From NCBI GenBank assembly GCA_965230425.1, contig CBDDKW010000019.1, positions 62,001 to 126,000 of the forward strand: a stretch of DNA of 64,000 nt, read 5' to 3'. The stretch is from CBDDKW01 sp965230425. GTDB taxonomy: Bacteria; Pseudomonadota; Gammaproteobacteria; UBA1113. Each line of letters begins with the position of its first letter. The stretch's first letter is position 1. Position numbers and translations under genes: made by a program. A model generated the notes under the pieces. It worked only from the letters and a program-made list of their open reading frames with translations. It searched no databases and had not been told where the DNA came from. This document shows, piece after piece, positions 1-9,185 of the stretch.

Positions 1-1
1 C

Positions 2-3000
2 CAGTACGTGCAGTCAGGCACCTATACAGGCGATGATTATCAAGCCTTACTCAGAAGAGCATCATATCCAGTGCGTAGCGTATTACTATCTGATTATGGC
101 AGTGGTAAGACTTATTTGACTGAACAGCTCGATATTGACCACGCATTAACTAGTATGGGACATAGTTTTACGTGGGTTATCCGAATTCCTATGAAAACCT
201 TACATAAGGACTTTGAAAAACTCACAGATGCTGAGTTAGCTGAACACTATCTACCGCAGCGGCTTAAATACTATTGGCAACGTGCAGCGTTGGTCAAAGC
301 AATACAAACAGGTGATATCTTATGGGAGCTTGATGCTTTTGATGAAATGACGAAGCAACAGTTAGTGGACTGTGCTAAATTAATTGAACGTATTTTAAAG
401 CAACCACATTGTCTAGTGACATCGCGCCCAACTGCAGCACACTTTATTCCAGTACAAGCTAATGAATATTTAGCTTTGCAGCCCTTTGATGATAAGCAAA
501 TTCAACGTTATATAGAATTATTTTTCACGGATGAAGAGTCTAGGAAACTCGCCGAAAAGCAAATTCAAACGCTGAAAGAAAGTAATAACTTAGCACTATT
601 AGGCAAACCTTTGTTATGTCGCATCGCTTGTGAAATTTTGCAAGATTCATTACGTACAGCGAACCGACAAAGCATAAATTACGACCAAATCACCATGGCA
701 AGTTTGTTTGAACAGTTTATGTTGGTAAATTTAAAAAAATTCCACGCAACACATAATCATGTCCCGCATTCACGCTTGATCCCAATGCGAGTATGGCAGT
801 TGTCGCAACAAATACTAGAACGATTACAACAAGCAGCTCATGCAAAAATGATGGAGATAGAGCTTGCATTAGAAACTGATGCTGCACTAGATGAAGATAT
901 TCAAAAACTAGGGTTTGTCACATGCATAAGACATATGCCAGCATATTCAACAAGCGATTATATCTTTGACCATCAAACCCAAGTTGAATATTTAACGGCA
1001 CTGTATTTAATTAATGAGATTTTGGCATTAAATGCTAGCGATAGAGGGGAACATATACGTAGTAAATGGCAGCAAGCATTTTATACAGTACATATGCGTG
1101 TAGTATGGCAGTTTGTTGCAGGTATGTTAACAGGGAAGTCAACACTATTGCCTATAAATAAGCTGGCTGCAGTACGTGACTTATTTTGTGATTTCTTACT
1201 GTCTGTTCCAAAGGATCAGGTCGGTATTGTATATGAGGATATTGTCAGCGCCTGTGTGAAGAATATGGACTTATCGGCATTAGGCGATAGGCATAGAGAT
1301 GCTCTTAAACACTATAGAGATATTGAAACACCAACCCAATCAATTAGACAAGCACGAGAAAAAATAGCGACACATACGACTAGTGTCACCGTTGATCACG
1401 ATGATGATAAGCAGTATGTAGAGGCGTGTAAATATATAACCTTAGCTAACGTTCCATTACAGGATATCAAAGAAGTAACGTTAGATGATGGCTATGAACA
1501 ACAAATTGGTAAATTACTAGAACAAGTATTAACAGGAAGCTATCCTGCGTCAGTACGCTCTAAATTGATGAATATGATCTTTAGTTTAGATCCACAAGCT
1601 GATGTGGACTTATTAAGCAGAATTCGCCTGAAATTACATAAGGCTTATATTAAAGTTTCAGACAGTATGAATGAAAGTACGTACCATGAGGCTTTTGCAT
1701 TGATTGTTGCGCTTATTGAATTAGATGTTTTTGAACTTAAACATTTTACAAAGACATTTACTAAAAACTTTAAACAAAAAAATTGCTTGACTGACGTATT
1801 ACAACTATTTCTTAAAAATGGTTTGATAACTGACGTGTTGATCGACCAGTTGTTTGCATGTGATTATCCACGTTTTTGGGATTTGAATGCAGGATTACCC
1901 GCAGTATTATTATTGAAGCGCTTTCTACTGCCATCAATGGGCCAGTTTATAGTTAAAAACATTAGCGATCGTCATAGTGGTGATTGGGAAATAAATTCTG
2001 CCTATAAAATTCTGTTAAGGCTGGCTCAATTTCAGTATAAAGAACAATTAGCGGTATCGACCTTGTGTGACACCATTGTTGCTATTTATGATAATGATAA
2101 AAATATATCACCTCAGAGTTTGACTGATATTACTGTTAGTATTTTCCAGGTTCAAATTGATGAGTTGATTTTAAATTACTTTGCAGAAAAATTTAGCAAT
2201 GTTAGTCCGACTACTCTATTAGAGTTTGAGTCCGTTGTATGGTTGTTATTTGAATTCGCTAAGCATTTTGGTTTAGTAATTATTCTACAGGATGATAGCC
2301 TGTGTGTTCAAGGGCGTATTAACCGTAGATTTGCACTGCCAAACCAACCATTAGCACATAAGCTTATCCTGCATACATTTACATTGTTACGTGCAGAGGC
2401 AAGTAGGTTGATCAATGATGATTCCGATGATGAGACTGAACAAAAGTTTCAAAAATTATGTGGGATTGTTGAAAAGCTTGAGCAGTGTGAAGACTATCAA
2501 AAAAACGGCGAATGGTTACGTTTCTTGTCGACAAGGTCAACATTAGCCGAGGAATATCGTCCAGAGTTACCCGTTGACGCATTAAATAAACTCGCTGCTT
2601 CTGTGAGAGTGACTGATGATAGGAACTTTCCTGATAAAGATGATTTTGGCGAAATTGTATGTTGCTTAGCAAAGTATGGCTGTGACTTATCGTTCTTGAG
2701 TCAGTTATATCAAAAGGCAAAACCAATAGGTGAGTATGATTGGTGGGATATAGACGCTGGGATACCAGCAGTCGGTTATCTAGGTGATTATTTTAGTCGA
2801 GAAGCATATGAATATCTATTAACTGGCATTAATATTAGCTATCACCAGATACGAAATGCTATGAAAAATGCAATTACAGATTTAAGTCTGAATGCTTTGC
2901 ATAATGAGGTGGCAATTTACTATTTTGTTAAGTTATTTGTAAAAGCACATCATATTTATGACGCCCCATTTGATTGTTTTCCTAATGAGGGTGAAGTTGA

Positions 3001-3367
3001 GGGTGAGACTTCCTATTCAAGACTAAAGATTATTAAGAACATGGAGAAATTTGATGTTGATATATTATTATCTGTGTTTCGTAAACTTAAATATGAACAA
3101 AAACAAACAAAGATATTTAGTAAGCAAGAAAATAAATTTTTCACAAGTCTAGCCGCGCGTTGGGAACAACAGCAGAAAAATGCGATGATTCATGATATTG
3201 TGAACCGCCAGGTGACTGAAACAGATATTAGAGCCATTAATTGTCTAGGATTATTATGTGCACCACGTACTAAGCAAAGAGCTGACGGTAACCGTGCTGA
3301 TAGTACTGACAATGCTGTCATCTCGAGCACGAAGTGCGAGAGATCTCCCGTCGATTTGACGAGTTAG
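2..3367 (+). CDS. NACHT-like NTPase with long helical C-terminus, 5' partial
   Basis: The frame is open at the left window edge, so the true start lies upstream; the GTG at 8 is only the first start-type codon. Numbering from that codon, a P-loop YGSGKT lies at residues 30-35 and a Walker B-like LWELDAFDEM at 105-114, with the D-x-x-D-E arrangement typical of NACHT ATPases. A winged-helix-like region probably follows, up to about residue 350. The remaining 750 residues are rich in Leu, Lys and Asp and look alpha-helical with no recognised enzyme motif; a repeat-based sensor or scaffold is possible. NACHT proteins in bacteria include antiphage and effector-like members, and the sequence does not decide between them. 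The last 17-18 codons are encoded by a dispersed palindromic element (from 3316), so the natural C-terminus was probably altered by its insertion. Confidence 0.7.
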   Translation, partial: QYVQSGTYTGDDYQALLRRASYPVRSVLLSDYGSGKTYLTEQLDIDHALTSMGHSFTWVIRIPMKTLHKDFEKLTDAELAEHYLPQRLKYYWQRAALVKAIQTGDILWELDAFDEMTKQQLVDCAKLIERILKQPHCLVTSRPTAAHFIPVQANEYLALQPFDDKQIQRYIELFFTDEESRKLAEKQIQTLKESNNLALLGKPLLCRIACEILQDSLRTANRQSINYDQITMASLFEQFMLVNLKKFHATHNHVPHSRLIPMRVWQLSQQILERLQQAAHAKMMEIELALETDAALDEDIQKLGFVTCIRHMPAYSTSDYIFDHQTQVEYLTALYLINEILALNASDRGEHIRSKWQQAFYTVHMRVVWQFVAGMLTGKSTLLPINKLAAVRDLFCDFLLSVPKDQVGIVYEDIVSACVKNMDLSALGDRHRDALKHYRDIETPTQSIRQAREKIATHTTSVTVDHDDDKQYVEACKYITLANVPLQDIKEVTLDDGYEQQIGKLLEQVLTGSYPASVRSKLMNMIFSLDPQADVDLLSRIRLKLHKAYIKVSDSMNESTYHEAFALIVALIELDVFELKHFTKTFTKNFKQKNCLTDVLQLFLKNGLITDVLIDQLFACDYPRFWDLNAGLPAVLLLKRFLLPSMGQFIVKNISDRHSGDWEINSAYKILLRLAQFQYKEQLAVSTLCDTIVAIYDNDKNISPQSLTDITVSIFQVQIDELILNYFAEKFSNVSPTTLLEFESVVWLLFEFAKHFGLVIILQDDSLCVQGRINRRFALPNQPLAHKLILHTFTLLRAEASRLINDDSDDETEQKFQKLCGIVEKLEQCEDYQKNGEWLRFLSTRSTLAEEYRPELPVDALNKLAASVRVTDDRNFPDKDDFGEIVCCLAKYGCDLSFLSQLYQKAKPIGEYDWWDIDAGIPAVGYLGDYFSREAYEYLLTGINISYHQIRNAMKNAITDLSLNALHNEVAIYYFVKLFVKAHHIYDAPFDCFPNEGEVEGETSYSRLKIIKNMEKFDVDILLSVFRKLKYEQKQTKIFSKQENKFFTSLAARWEQQQKNAMIHDIVNRQVTETDIRAINCLGLLCAPRTKQRADGNRADSTDNAVISSTKCERSPVDLTS

Positions 3368-3430
3368 TTATAACCTATTTTCATATTGGCCAAACCATGA
3401 AAGGTTATCTTGCTGTGCTCGAAATAACAA
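3316..3430 (+). repeat. MITE-like palindromic element, copy A
   Basis: The left end TGTCATCTCGAGC and right end GCTCGAAATAACA form imperfect terminal inverted repeats of about 35-40 bp around an AT-rich middle. The element overlaps the 3' end of the NACHT-like gene and supplies its stop codon. Related copies occur at 3494, 16180, 36254, 40641 and 46236. No transposase is encoded, so mobility would need an enzyme supplied in trans. Confidence 0.7.
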
Positions 3431-3493
3431 TGGTGACATGTTGTCATTAGAAAAAATGCTGCCATCAACTATGCTATATTACTTAAAAAATGT

Positions 3494-3617
3494 TGTCATT
3501 CAGAGCCGTGGCTTTAGCCGCGGCGAAGAATCTCCTGCTGATTTGACTACTTAGTCATAACATATTTTCATATTAGCTAAACCATAGGGGGATTTCTCGC
3601 TGCGCTCGAAATCACAA
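3494..3617 (+). repeat. MITE-like palindromic element, copy B
   Basis: This is a second, near full-length copy about 180 bp after copy A, in the same orientation. The left end reads TGTCATTCAGAGCCGTGGCT and the right end CTGCGCTCGAAATCACAA, and the middle CTACTTAGTCATAACATATT closely matches copy A. The two copies fill most of the 361-bp gap between the NACHT-like gene and the maf gene. No other gene is visible in that gap. Confidence 0.7.
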
Positions 3618-3728
3618 CAAATTGCTTTTCACCGTATTCTCAATGTGAGCAATTGGATTTCTCTTTCTACTCGTCAGTGGAATTAACTTATGCTACTATC
3701 TTGCTATATCTGAACTCAGGAGCAACTC

Positions 3729-6191
3729 ATGGATGAGAGTATCGCGCATATCGGTCAAAGAGTATGCAATGACTTTGGCGATAATTACTTTTACAGTGTT
3801 AATCGCAGCACATTTAATCAAATTGGTTCACAGGCATTTTATCAAGCACATTATGCTGATGAATTTCAGCGTGAAGATACGCTATATATTATCCTTGGCA
3901 GTGATTCTGGTTTATTAGCACAATTCATCCAGCAACAGGGCACAGTTAAGGGGAGTCGTTATCTATTCATCGATTTTCCTGAAGTCATCGAGATGATTAA
4001 AGAAGATGCCTGTTTTACTGATGATACTATTTATTTAGCTGACTTAAATGACTGGAAAACTATAGCAAAACAGTTAGGCAGTGATGGTTACTTTGCTCGT
4101 GACAGTGTATGTGTGCGAAAATCTCTGGCTGCTATTGATTGTTTTATTCCGGCTTATCGCCAGTTAGTCAGCACCATGGAACAATTGGTGGATCAACTAT
4201 ACTGGGATGCTAGAGTTATTTTCGTCGGTCGGCATTTTATTCAGCAGCAATTAGCCAATATCGCTGAAAATATGATTTCAGCCGCCTGTTTACGTGGACA
4301 ACTACAAGGTAAAACAGCAATCTTATTAGCGGGTGGTCCTTCGCTTGATGCTATATTACCCTGGCTACAACAGCACAGTGATGATGTGTACATTGTCGCG
4401 GTATCACGTATTAGTCGCCGTTTAGTGGAAATGGGTATTACCCCTGATATGATTGTGGCGATTGATCCGACTGATAAAATGTTTGTAGTCAGCCATGAAA
4501 TGTTATTTTTTGCTGAAAAATCAATTTTTGTCCATGCTTACCATGCCACACCATTACTTGTGAGCGCATGGCCAGGCCAACATGTCTATCTAGGTAGCCG
4601 CTATCCATGGTGTACGGCTCAAGATGAAGATAATTTGCCTGTAGCTGGTCCTACAGTGACGAATGCTGCCTTTGATTTACTCGTTGCGATGGGGGCAAAG
4701 CAAATATTATTAGCAGGTGTTGACTTGAGCTATAGTGCTGAGGGTTATTCTCATGCAAAAGGTAGTCATGAGCATGCCCATGGGCCGCGTGTGGACTTTA
4801 CTGGACAATCTGTCGAATTAAATGATGGGACATTGGGACAAACTGAATTTGCATTTTTCGAAGCGGTCAATATTTTAGGTGGTCAAGCAGAACTAGCAGT
4901 CAATCAAGGTTGCCAAATTATCAACTTAAATGCTAAAGCTGCGAAAATTAATCATGTTGTTTATCAGGCAATAGACGATGTAGAGATTGCTGCTCTTGCG
5001 GAACAACGCACTACAATTAAGAAGCTAATTATAAAACAACAGCAAGCACTCAACCTTAAGAAATATTATCAAGATTGTCTTGATGAGCTAAATCGTATTA
5101 GTAAACAATTACATGATATCGTCGAATTATCACTCAATGCCTTTAAAGCGAATGAAAAATTAACTGCAATGAGTGATAAAGGTGATGCACAGTTACTGAA
5201 AAAAATCAATCGTATTGAAAAGAGTTTAGAAAGTAAATATATAGATTTACTTTCAGTGATAAAAATTTGTAATTATCAACGGTTCACTGATGTGTATTTA
5301 CCCACTGCAGGGGCTGAAATGACAAAGGCTGAAATACAAAAAGCCAGTCAAAGCATTTTTAAAGGCTATGCTGAAGGTGCAAAAGACTTACAAAGTTTGA
5401 TCCAAGAGGCAAAATCACGCATTCAAATGCGTATGGAGGAAATCAAAGCAGAGCCTAATTTTAAAAAATTATTTGCTCAATGGGAAAGAGATCAGCAATT
5501 CGGTCGCTCTATTTTATGGAAACAACGTTATGCTGAGTTATTTGAGCAGTTGCCCGCAGCATTGAAAAAACAATTTATTAACTTTAATCAAGCGTATAAT
5601 GTGAAAAAATCCGCACAGAATATTACTTATCAAGCGTCTGATTATGAGCAGCGTAAATCATTACAAGGTAAATTGTATTCTTGTTACCGAGAGTATGATC
5701 AAGCAGGAATACAGCAACTAATGTCTCAAATCGAAAATATGGAGCTTGATAATACTCTTGCTTTAACGCACTTGGCACAAGGTTATCTTGCTGAATTAAA
5801 TCAGGATGATGAGGCAGCAATCAATTATTATCATCAAGCGGCAGAAGGTGAGTTAGCTGAACAGGCACTGAATCACCTAACTACACTCTTAGTACGTCAT
5901 CAGGCATTAGATAATGCCTTGTTGGCTTTAGAGTGCTTATCTCAATTATCCATAACCTATTTACCACAATATGCCGAAGTAGCTATTTTGTTAGAAAAAT
6001 ATGATTGTGCCACGGCTGCTTTGGAATCATACCTCGATCAAATGCCTGAAGATGCTGGTGTACAGAAGAAACTTGGCACTTTGTATAAGCAACTCAACAA
6101 ACCAGACAAAGCCAAGCAATGGCTGACTAAAGCTGCAGTGCATTTGCCTAATGACCCACAATTAGCACAGTTATTGACTGAGTGTGAGTAA
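3729..6191 (+). CDS. Motility accessory factor (Maf/DUF115) flagellin glycosyltransferase
   Basis: This 820-residue protein carries the Maf/DUF115 core at about residues 190-380. Visible landmarks are ILLAGGPSLD near 197-206, then VAVSRISRRLVEMGITPDM and VAIDPTD. Maf proteins transfer nonulosonic acids (pseudaminic or legionaminic acid) onto Ser/Thr of flagellin in the cytoplasm before export. After the core comes a coiled-coil-rich stretch (about 420-620), then TPR-like helices to the C-terminus (about 640-820) ending in the motif KPDKAKQWLTKAAVHLPNDP. The ATG at 3729 has an AGGAG 6 nt upstream. The gene lies apart from fliC, but in the same flagellar neighbourhood and in the same window as a legB-like gene. 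Family assignment is firm; the sugar donor is inferred. Confidence 0.85.
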   Translation: MDESIAHIGQRVCNDFGDNYFYSVNRSTFNQIGSQAFYQAHYADEFQREDTLYIILGSDSGLLAQFIQQQGTVKGSRYLFIDFPEVIEMIKEDACFTDDTIYLADLNDWKTIAKQLGSDGYFARDSVCVRKSLAAIDCFIPAYRQLVSTMEQLVDQLYWDARVIFVGRHFIQQQLANIAENMISAACLRGQLQGKTAILLAGGPSLDAILPWLQQHSDDVYIVAVSRISRRLVEMGITPDMIVAIDPTDKMFVVSHEMLFFAEKSIFVHAYHATPLLVSAWPGQHVYLGSRYPWCTAQDEDNLPVAGPTVTNAAFDLLVAMGAKQILLAGVDLSYSAEGYSHAKGSHEHAHGPRVDFTGQSVELNDGTLGQTEFAFFEAVNILGGQAELAVNQGCQIINLNAKAAKINHVVYQAIDDVEIAALAEQRTTIKKLIIKQQQALNLKKYYQDCLDELNRISKQLHDIVELSLNAFKANEKLTAMSDKGDAQLLKKINRIEKSLESKYIDLLSVIKICNYQRFTDVYLPTAGAEMTKAEIQKASQSIFKGYAEGAKDLQSLIQEAKSRIQMRMEEIKAEPNFKKLFAQWERDQQFGRSILWKQRYAELFEQLPAALKKQFINFNQAYNVKKSAQNITYQASDYEQRKSLQGKLYSCYREYDQAGIQQLMSQIENMELDNTLALTHLAQGYLAELNQDDEAAINYYHQAAEGELAEQALNHLTTLLVRHQALDNALLALECLSQLSITYLPQYAEVAILLEKYDCATAALESYLDQMPEDAGVQKKLGTLYKQLNKPDKAKQWLTKAAVHLPNDPQLAQLLTECE

Positions 6192-6261
6192 TTATTTATA
6201 TAATCAAAGTAAATAATCTAGCATACACTGAGTTTACCTTGCGCGATGAGGGATTATCGAT

Positions 6262-6281
6262 GGGAAAATCGTGATTTTCCC
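6262..6281. terminator. Hairpin between convergent genes
   Basis: A perfect 9-bp stem GGGAAAATC / GATTTTCCC with a 2-nt gap (effectively a 4-nt loop) lies between the maf stop and the convergent gene ending at 6363. A wider inverted repeat, GAGTTTACCTTGCGCGAT near 6230 with ATCGCGCA and GGGTAAACTC near 6307-6350, surrounds it. The position suits a bidirectional terminator, although no long T-tract follows on either side. Confidence 0.45.
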
Positions 6282-6362
6282 CCTCGAATGCTGTGCCGTG
6301 AGCTTGGATCGCGCAGGTATTATAAATAAGAGTCATAACGGGTAAACTCGTGATGATTTATT

Positions 6363-8594
6363 TTATCGAGTACAGCTACTTTGATGCGATGCATCTTTCT
6401 TGGCAGTTAATGGTGGTGTTGTAGTTGGTGGTGCAAGGTAGTCAACAGTAGCATCGCGGCGCGGTGGCATTTGCTTCCAGAATGAAGTCTGTTTAGAATC
6501 ATGGGCCTTTGTTTCTTGAGTAGGAGTCGCTGGTCTTTGCCACATAGCCTGTACTTTCTGCCAATCTTGTTTTTCTAGTAGTATAGTCTGGCTGACTTTC
6601 GCTTTTCCTAACCATTCATTTCTGTATTTGTTACCTTCTGGTAGCATATTAGCCTGTTGTATATAGCTCTGTTCAATAAGCTGATGCATTTTAACAAAGA
6701 TAGCTATTCTTAACGGTGCTATTGGTAGTTTATATTTTAATTTATCTATAACTTCATGCGCTTCGTCATATAGTTGGCTTTTTTGTTCTGCTGTTGGTGC
6801 TGATTTGAGTTGAGAAAGGATTATATTTAGTGTTTGTATAGTTGTATGTTTTTCAATATTTGGATCTAACATGGGTAGTAAGTCCTGCATCGAAGGCATA
6901 TCTTTTGCTACATCATATGCAGTATCACCCCACAGTATTCCATTTTTTATACTAGTGTTTACTCCACGAACTAATAAAGCCCAGGCTAAAGCAGTTTGTT
7001 TAGCTAGTATTGCATAGATCAGGCCTGTTTGATGTAGCTTGTCTTGTCGGTTTAAGGAAGTAATGCTGTGTTGATTCATCGCAATACGAAATAAATGTGG
7101 ATGTTCACCTAACATTTGATATGCATCGATTCTATCTGAGCTACGGATGTTTCCTTCAACAAACGCATCCATTAAAACAACTAATAATACGAAATCTTTT
7201 TGGTCATCAAGAGTCTCACACAGAGTAACCTGATCATCTGTATTGCGATTTGCTATTCTATTAAGAAGCGGGATACCAATATCATGAATTAAAAAATTTA
7301 AACGATCTTTGGGGGGAAAGAGGGTTGTTAAATTTTTTAGCGCCGAAAATTGTTCTTGAGGATCTTTTATACTAGACAGATGTTTTTTAAGAGTGTTTTT
7401 CCCTAATGTATCTCTCAAAAACATTAAGCGATGGTTTTCTGGGAAACTATTCAAGAGTTGGATAATTGATTTTACACTATATATACTATCTCTAATAATT
7501 TGAGAGTCAATTTTACCAATCAGTGTGGTATTCGCTAGATATCCGCATGCAGTAACAATTTTACAGAAGCTATCAATTCTCTTTTCTTGGTCTGTACCAT
7601 CAGGTGATTTTAAATGAGTTTGAATAAACCTTAAAACAGTAGGTTTATTACAAAAGTTATGACGGTGATCTGCTGGTAGTTGATCAATTAATAAAGCTAG
7701 CTTTTCTAAGTTTGTGTTGTTTTTATTTATGCTAGGTTTTAACAGAATATATGTTAGCAGTTTTTCTATACCCAAAGTACCTAGATAAAATATGTATCTG
7801 TCTTCTTCAGGAATGCAGTCTATTATTTTTAATAAATCATCTATAGTACGAGTGATTACATCGAGTTTGTCATTAATCTTTTCATGGGCAATTAGTATGG
7901 CTCGTTGGTTAGGAGGCAAAAGATTTATTAAAGATTCAAAATCCTTGCGTGATTTTATAATCGTAGCCAACCAACCTAATCCTAAATGCGTTGTGTAGAA
8001 CGCTAACCGTTCTTCATCAGGCAACTCTTCTAGAGTCCATGTTAAAAATAGCGTGTTAACTGCTAAATTTCTCACCTGGTCGCAACCAATTCTATGAACA
8101 CAAAAATTCAATCGATGGTTGTCAGGTAGTACGCTGAGCAATTCTGATAATTGTTGTGGATCAGTTATAATGCTCTTCAATTGTTCAGGGTTAATAATAG
8201 TTTCACAACAATGTATGCGTTGGTCTTTAGGTAGGAATTTTAATAATTGTAAAAAAGTATCTGCAACAAGGAGGTGTTGTTTTAGTAAAGTGCTGGCAAA
8301 TAATTTCTCATAAAGTCCTATACGATTATGCGTTGCAATCCTTTCAATAGCTGAAAATAATATGGCTGGTGAAAACTCAGGGTTGAATACATTGTTCTCA
8401 ATGACTGAGATAAACGATGCATTTCGCTCAGAAGGACTCAGTTGTATCGACACAGCGTCCAACTGTTGTCTTATTTTTTGAACTTTTTCCTGTAAGCTTT
8501 GCTTATTGGATGAAAGTGATTCGACGGCTCTACCTTGTTTTGGTGCCATACTTTCTTCTCTCTTTCTAGCATTTTCTGCCTGTTTGAATACCAT
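6363..8594 (-). CDS. Solenoid protein with LPxxxR repeats and a possible ankyrin-like segment; unknown function
   Basis: No family is recognised with certainty. The 743-residue product starts with a charged, Gln-rich region (1-60). From about 100 to 480 it holds a degenerate repeat of roughly 40-50 residues built on LL..LP...R..F(C), for example LLKFLPKDQRIHCC, LLSVLPDNHRLNFC, LLNLLPPNQRAILI, IIDCIPEEDRYIFY, LIDQLPADHRHNFC and LLNSFPENHRLMFL. At about 525-580 the segment TGLIYAILAKQTALAWALL followed by WGDTAYDVAKDM resembles an ankyrin pair. The tail is Pro/Thr/Lys-rich. There is no signal peptide or membrane segment. Protein-binding solenoids of this kind are common among type IV effectors of intracellular Gammaproteobacteria, so effector is a plausible but unproven role. 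An in-frame ATG at 8549 is an alternative start. Confidence 0.6.
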   Translation of the reverse strand: MVFKQAENARKREESMAPKQGRAVESLSSNKQSLQEKVQKIRQQLDAVSIQLSPSERNASFISVIENNVFNPEFSPAILFSAIERIATHNRIGLYEKLFASTLLKQHLLVADTFLQLLKFLPKDQRIHCCETIINPEQLKSIITDPQQLSELLSVLPDNHRLNFCVHRIGCDQVRNLAVNTLFLTWTLEELPDEERLAFYTTHLGLGWLATIIKSRKDFESLINLLPPNQRAILIAHEKINDKLDVITRTIDDLLKIIDCIPEEDRYIFYLGTLGIEKLLTYILLKPSINKNNTNLEKLALLIDQLPADHRHNFCNKPTVLRFIQTHLKSPDGTDQEKRIDSFCKIVTACGYLANTTLIGKIDSQIIRDSIYSVKSIIQLLNSFPENHRLMFLRDTLGKNTLKKHLSSIKDPQEQFSALKNLTTLFPPKDRLNFLIHDIGIPLLNRIANRNTDDQVTLCETLDDQKDFVLLVVLMDAFVEGNIRSSDRIDAYQMLGEHPHLFRIAMNQHSITSLNRQDKLHQTGLIYAILAKQTALAWALLVRGVNTSIKNGILWGDTAYDVAKDMPSMQDLLPMLDPNIEKHTTIQTLNIILSQLKSAPTAEQKSQLYDEAHEVIDKLKYKLPIAPLRIAIFVKMHQLIEQSYIQQANMLPEGNKYRNEWLGKAKVSQTILLEKQDWQKVQAMWQRPATPTQETKAHDSKQTSFWKQMPPRRDATVDYLAPPTTTPPLTAKKDASHQSSCTR

Positions 8595-9104
8595 AGTTTT
8601 GTGCCCTAGGTGATGTAGTTATACTGATTGTCATTAGCCACAAAGTTATTCTAGAAATTAGTTTGAGTGATAATGAGCTATTTATTATGTGCGTTATAGT
8701 AAATGAAACGCTTAAAATTTATTACGTTAATACTTACCGTAGGTTATTATTCTTAAGTAATGAATCATTCTTGACAAACGGATGAAGATCGGCAAAAACA
8801 TCGGCAATAAAATTGTTTTTATCATTGATATTTATAGTAAAAACAATGAGTTAACATTAAATAAAGATCGGCAAAAAAACGCAAATATCGAGTATTGAAT
8901 CATTAATGCTTGAGGCAGTCAGCTCTGCAGAGCTTGTGGATCCAGTGACAGAGCTGATTTCCGAATCCAGTTGATTAGGCCCACTTAGTGGATGATTGGT
9001 GTCAATTTTCTGCCCACTACTGTTTATTTTTTCATCGTTATATTACTACCCCGAAACAACCTCGTTAGTTTTTTGACTATTTGATTTTCTCAGCCGTCAT
9101 AGAT
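8595..9104. other. Non-coding spacer with short direct and inverted repeats
   Basis: No gene is visible. The stretch holds a 14-bp direct repeat AAGATCGGCAAAAA at 8785-8798 and 8864-8877. It also has a perfect inverted repeat with 10-bp arms, ATTGTTTTTA (8812-8821) and TAAAAACAAT (8838-8847), and a 14-bp palindrome AGCTCTGCAGAGCT at 8931-8944. TGAATCATT occurs at 8761 and again at 8896. These could be regulator sites for the two divergent genes, fleQ and the repeat protein. Confidence 0.5.
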
Positions 9105-9132
9105 TTGACATAGTAATCTTTGCTGCTATTAC
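9105..9132 (+). promoter_or_regulatory. Sigma70-like promoter of fleQ
   Basis: A perfect -35 hexamer TTGACA (9105-9110) is followed after 16 nt by TATTAC (9127-9132), 4 of 6 to the -10 consensus. Transcription would start near 9139, which fits the fleQ ATG at 9186 and argues against the in-frame start at 9120. Confidence 0.5.
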
Positions 9133-9185
9133 TTAAAGCTACAACGCATCTTAAGCAGGCGACATGGACAGTTGGGGTTAAGAAG

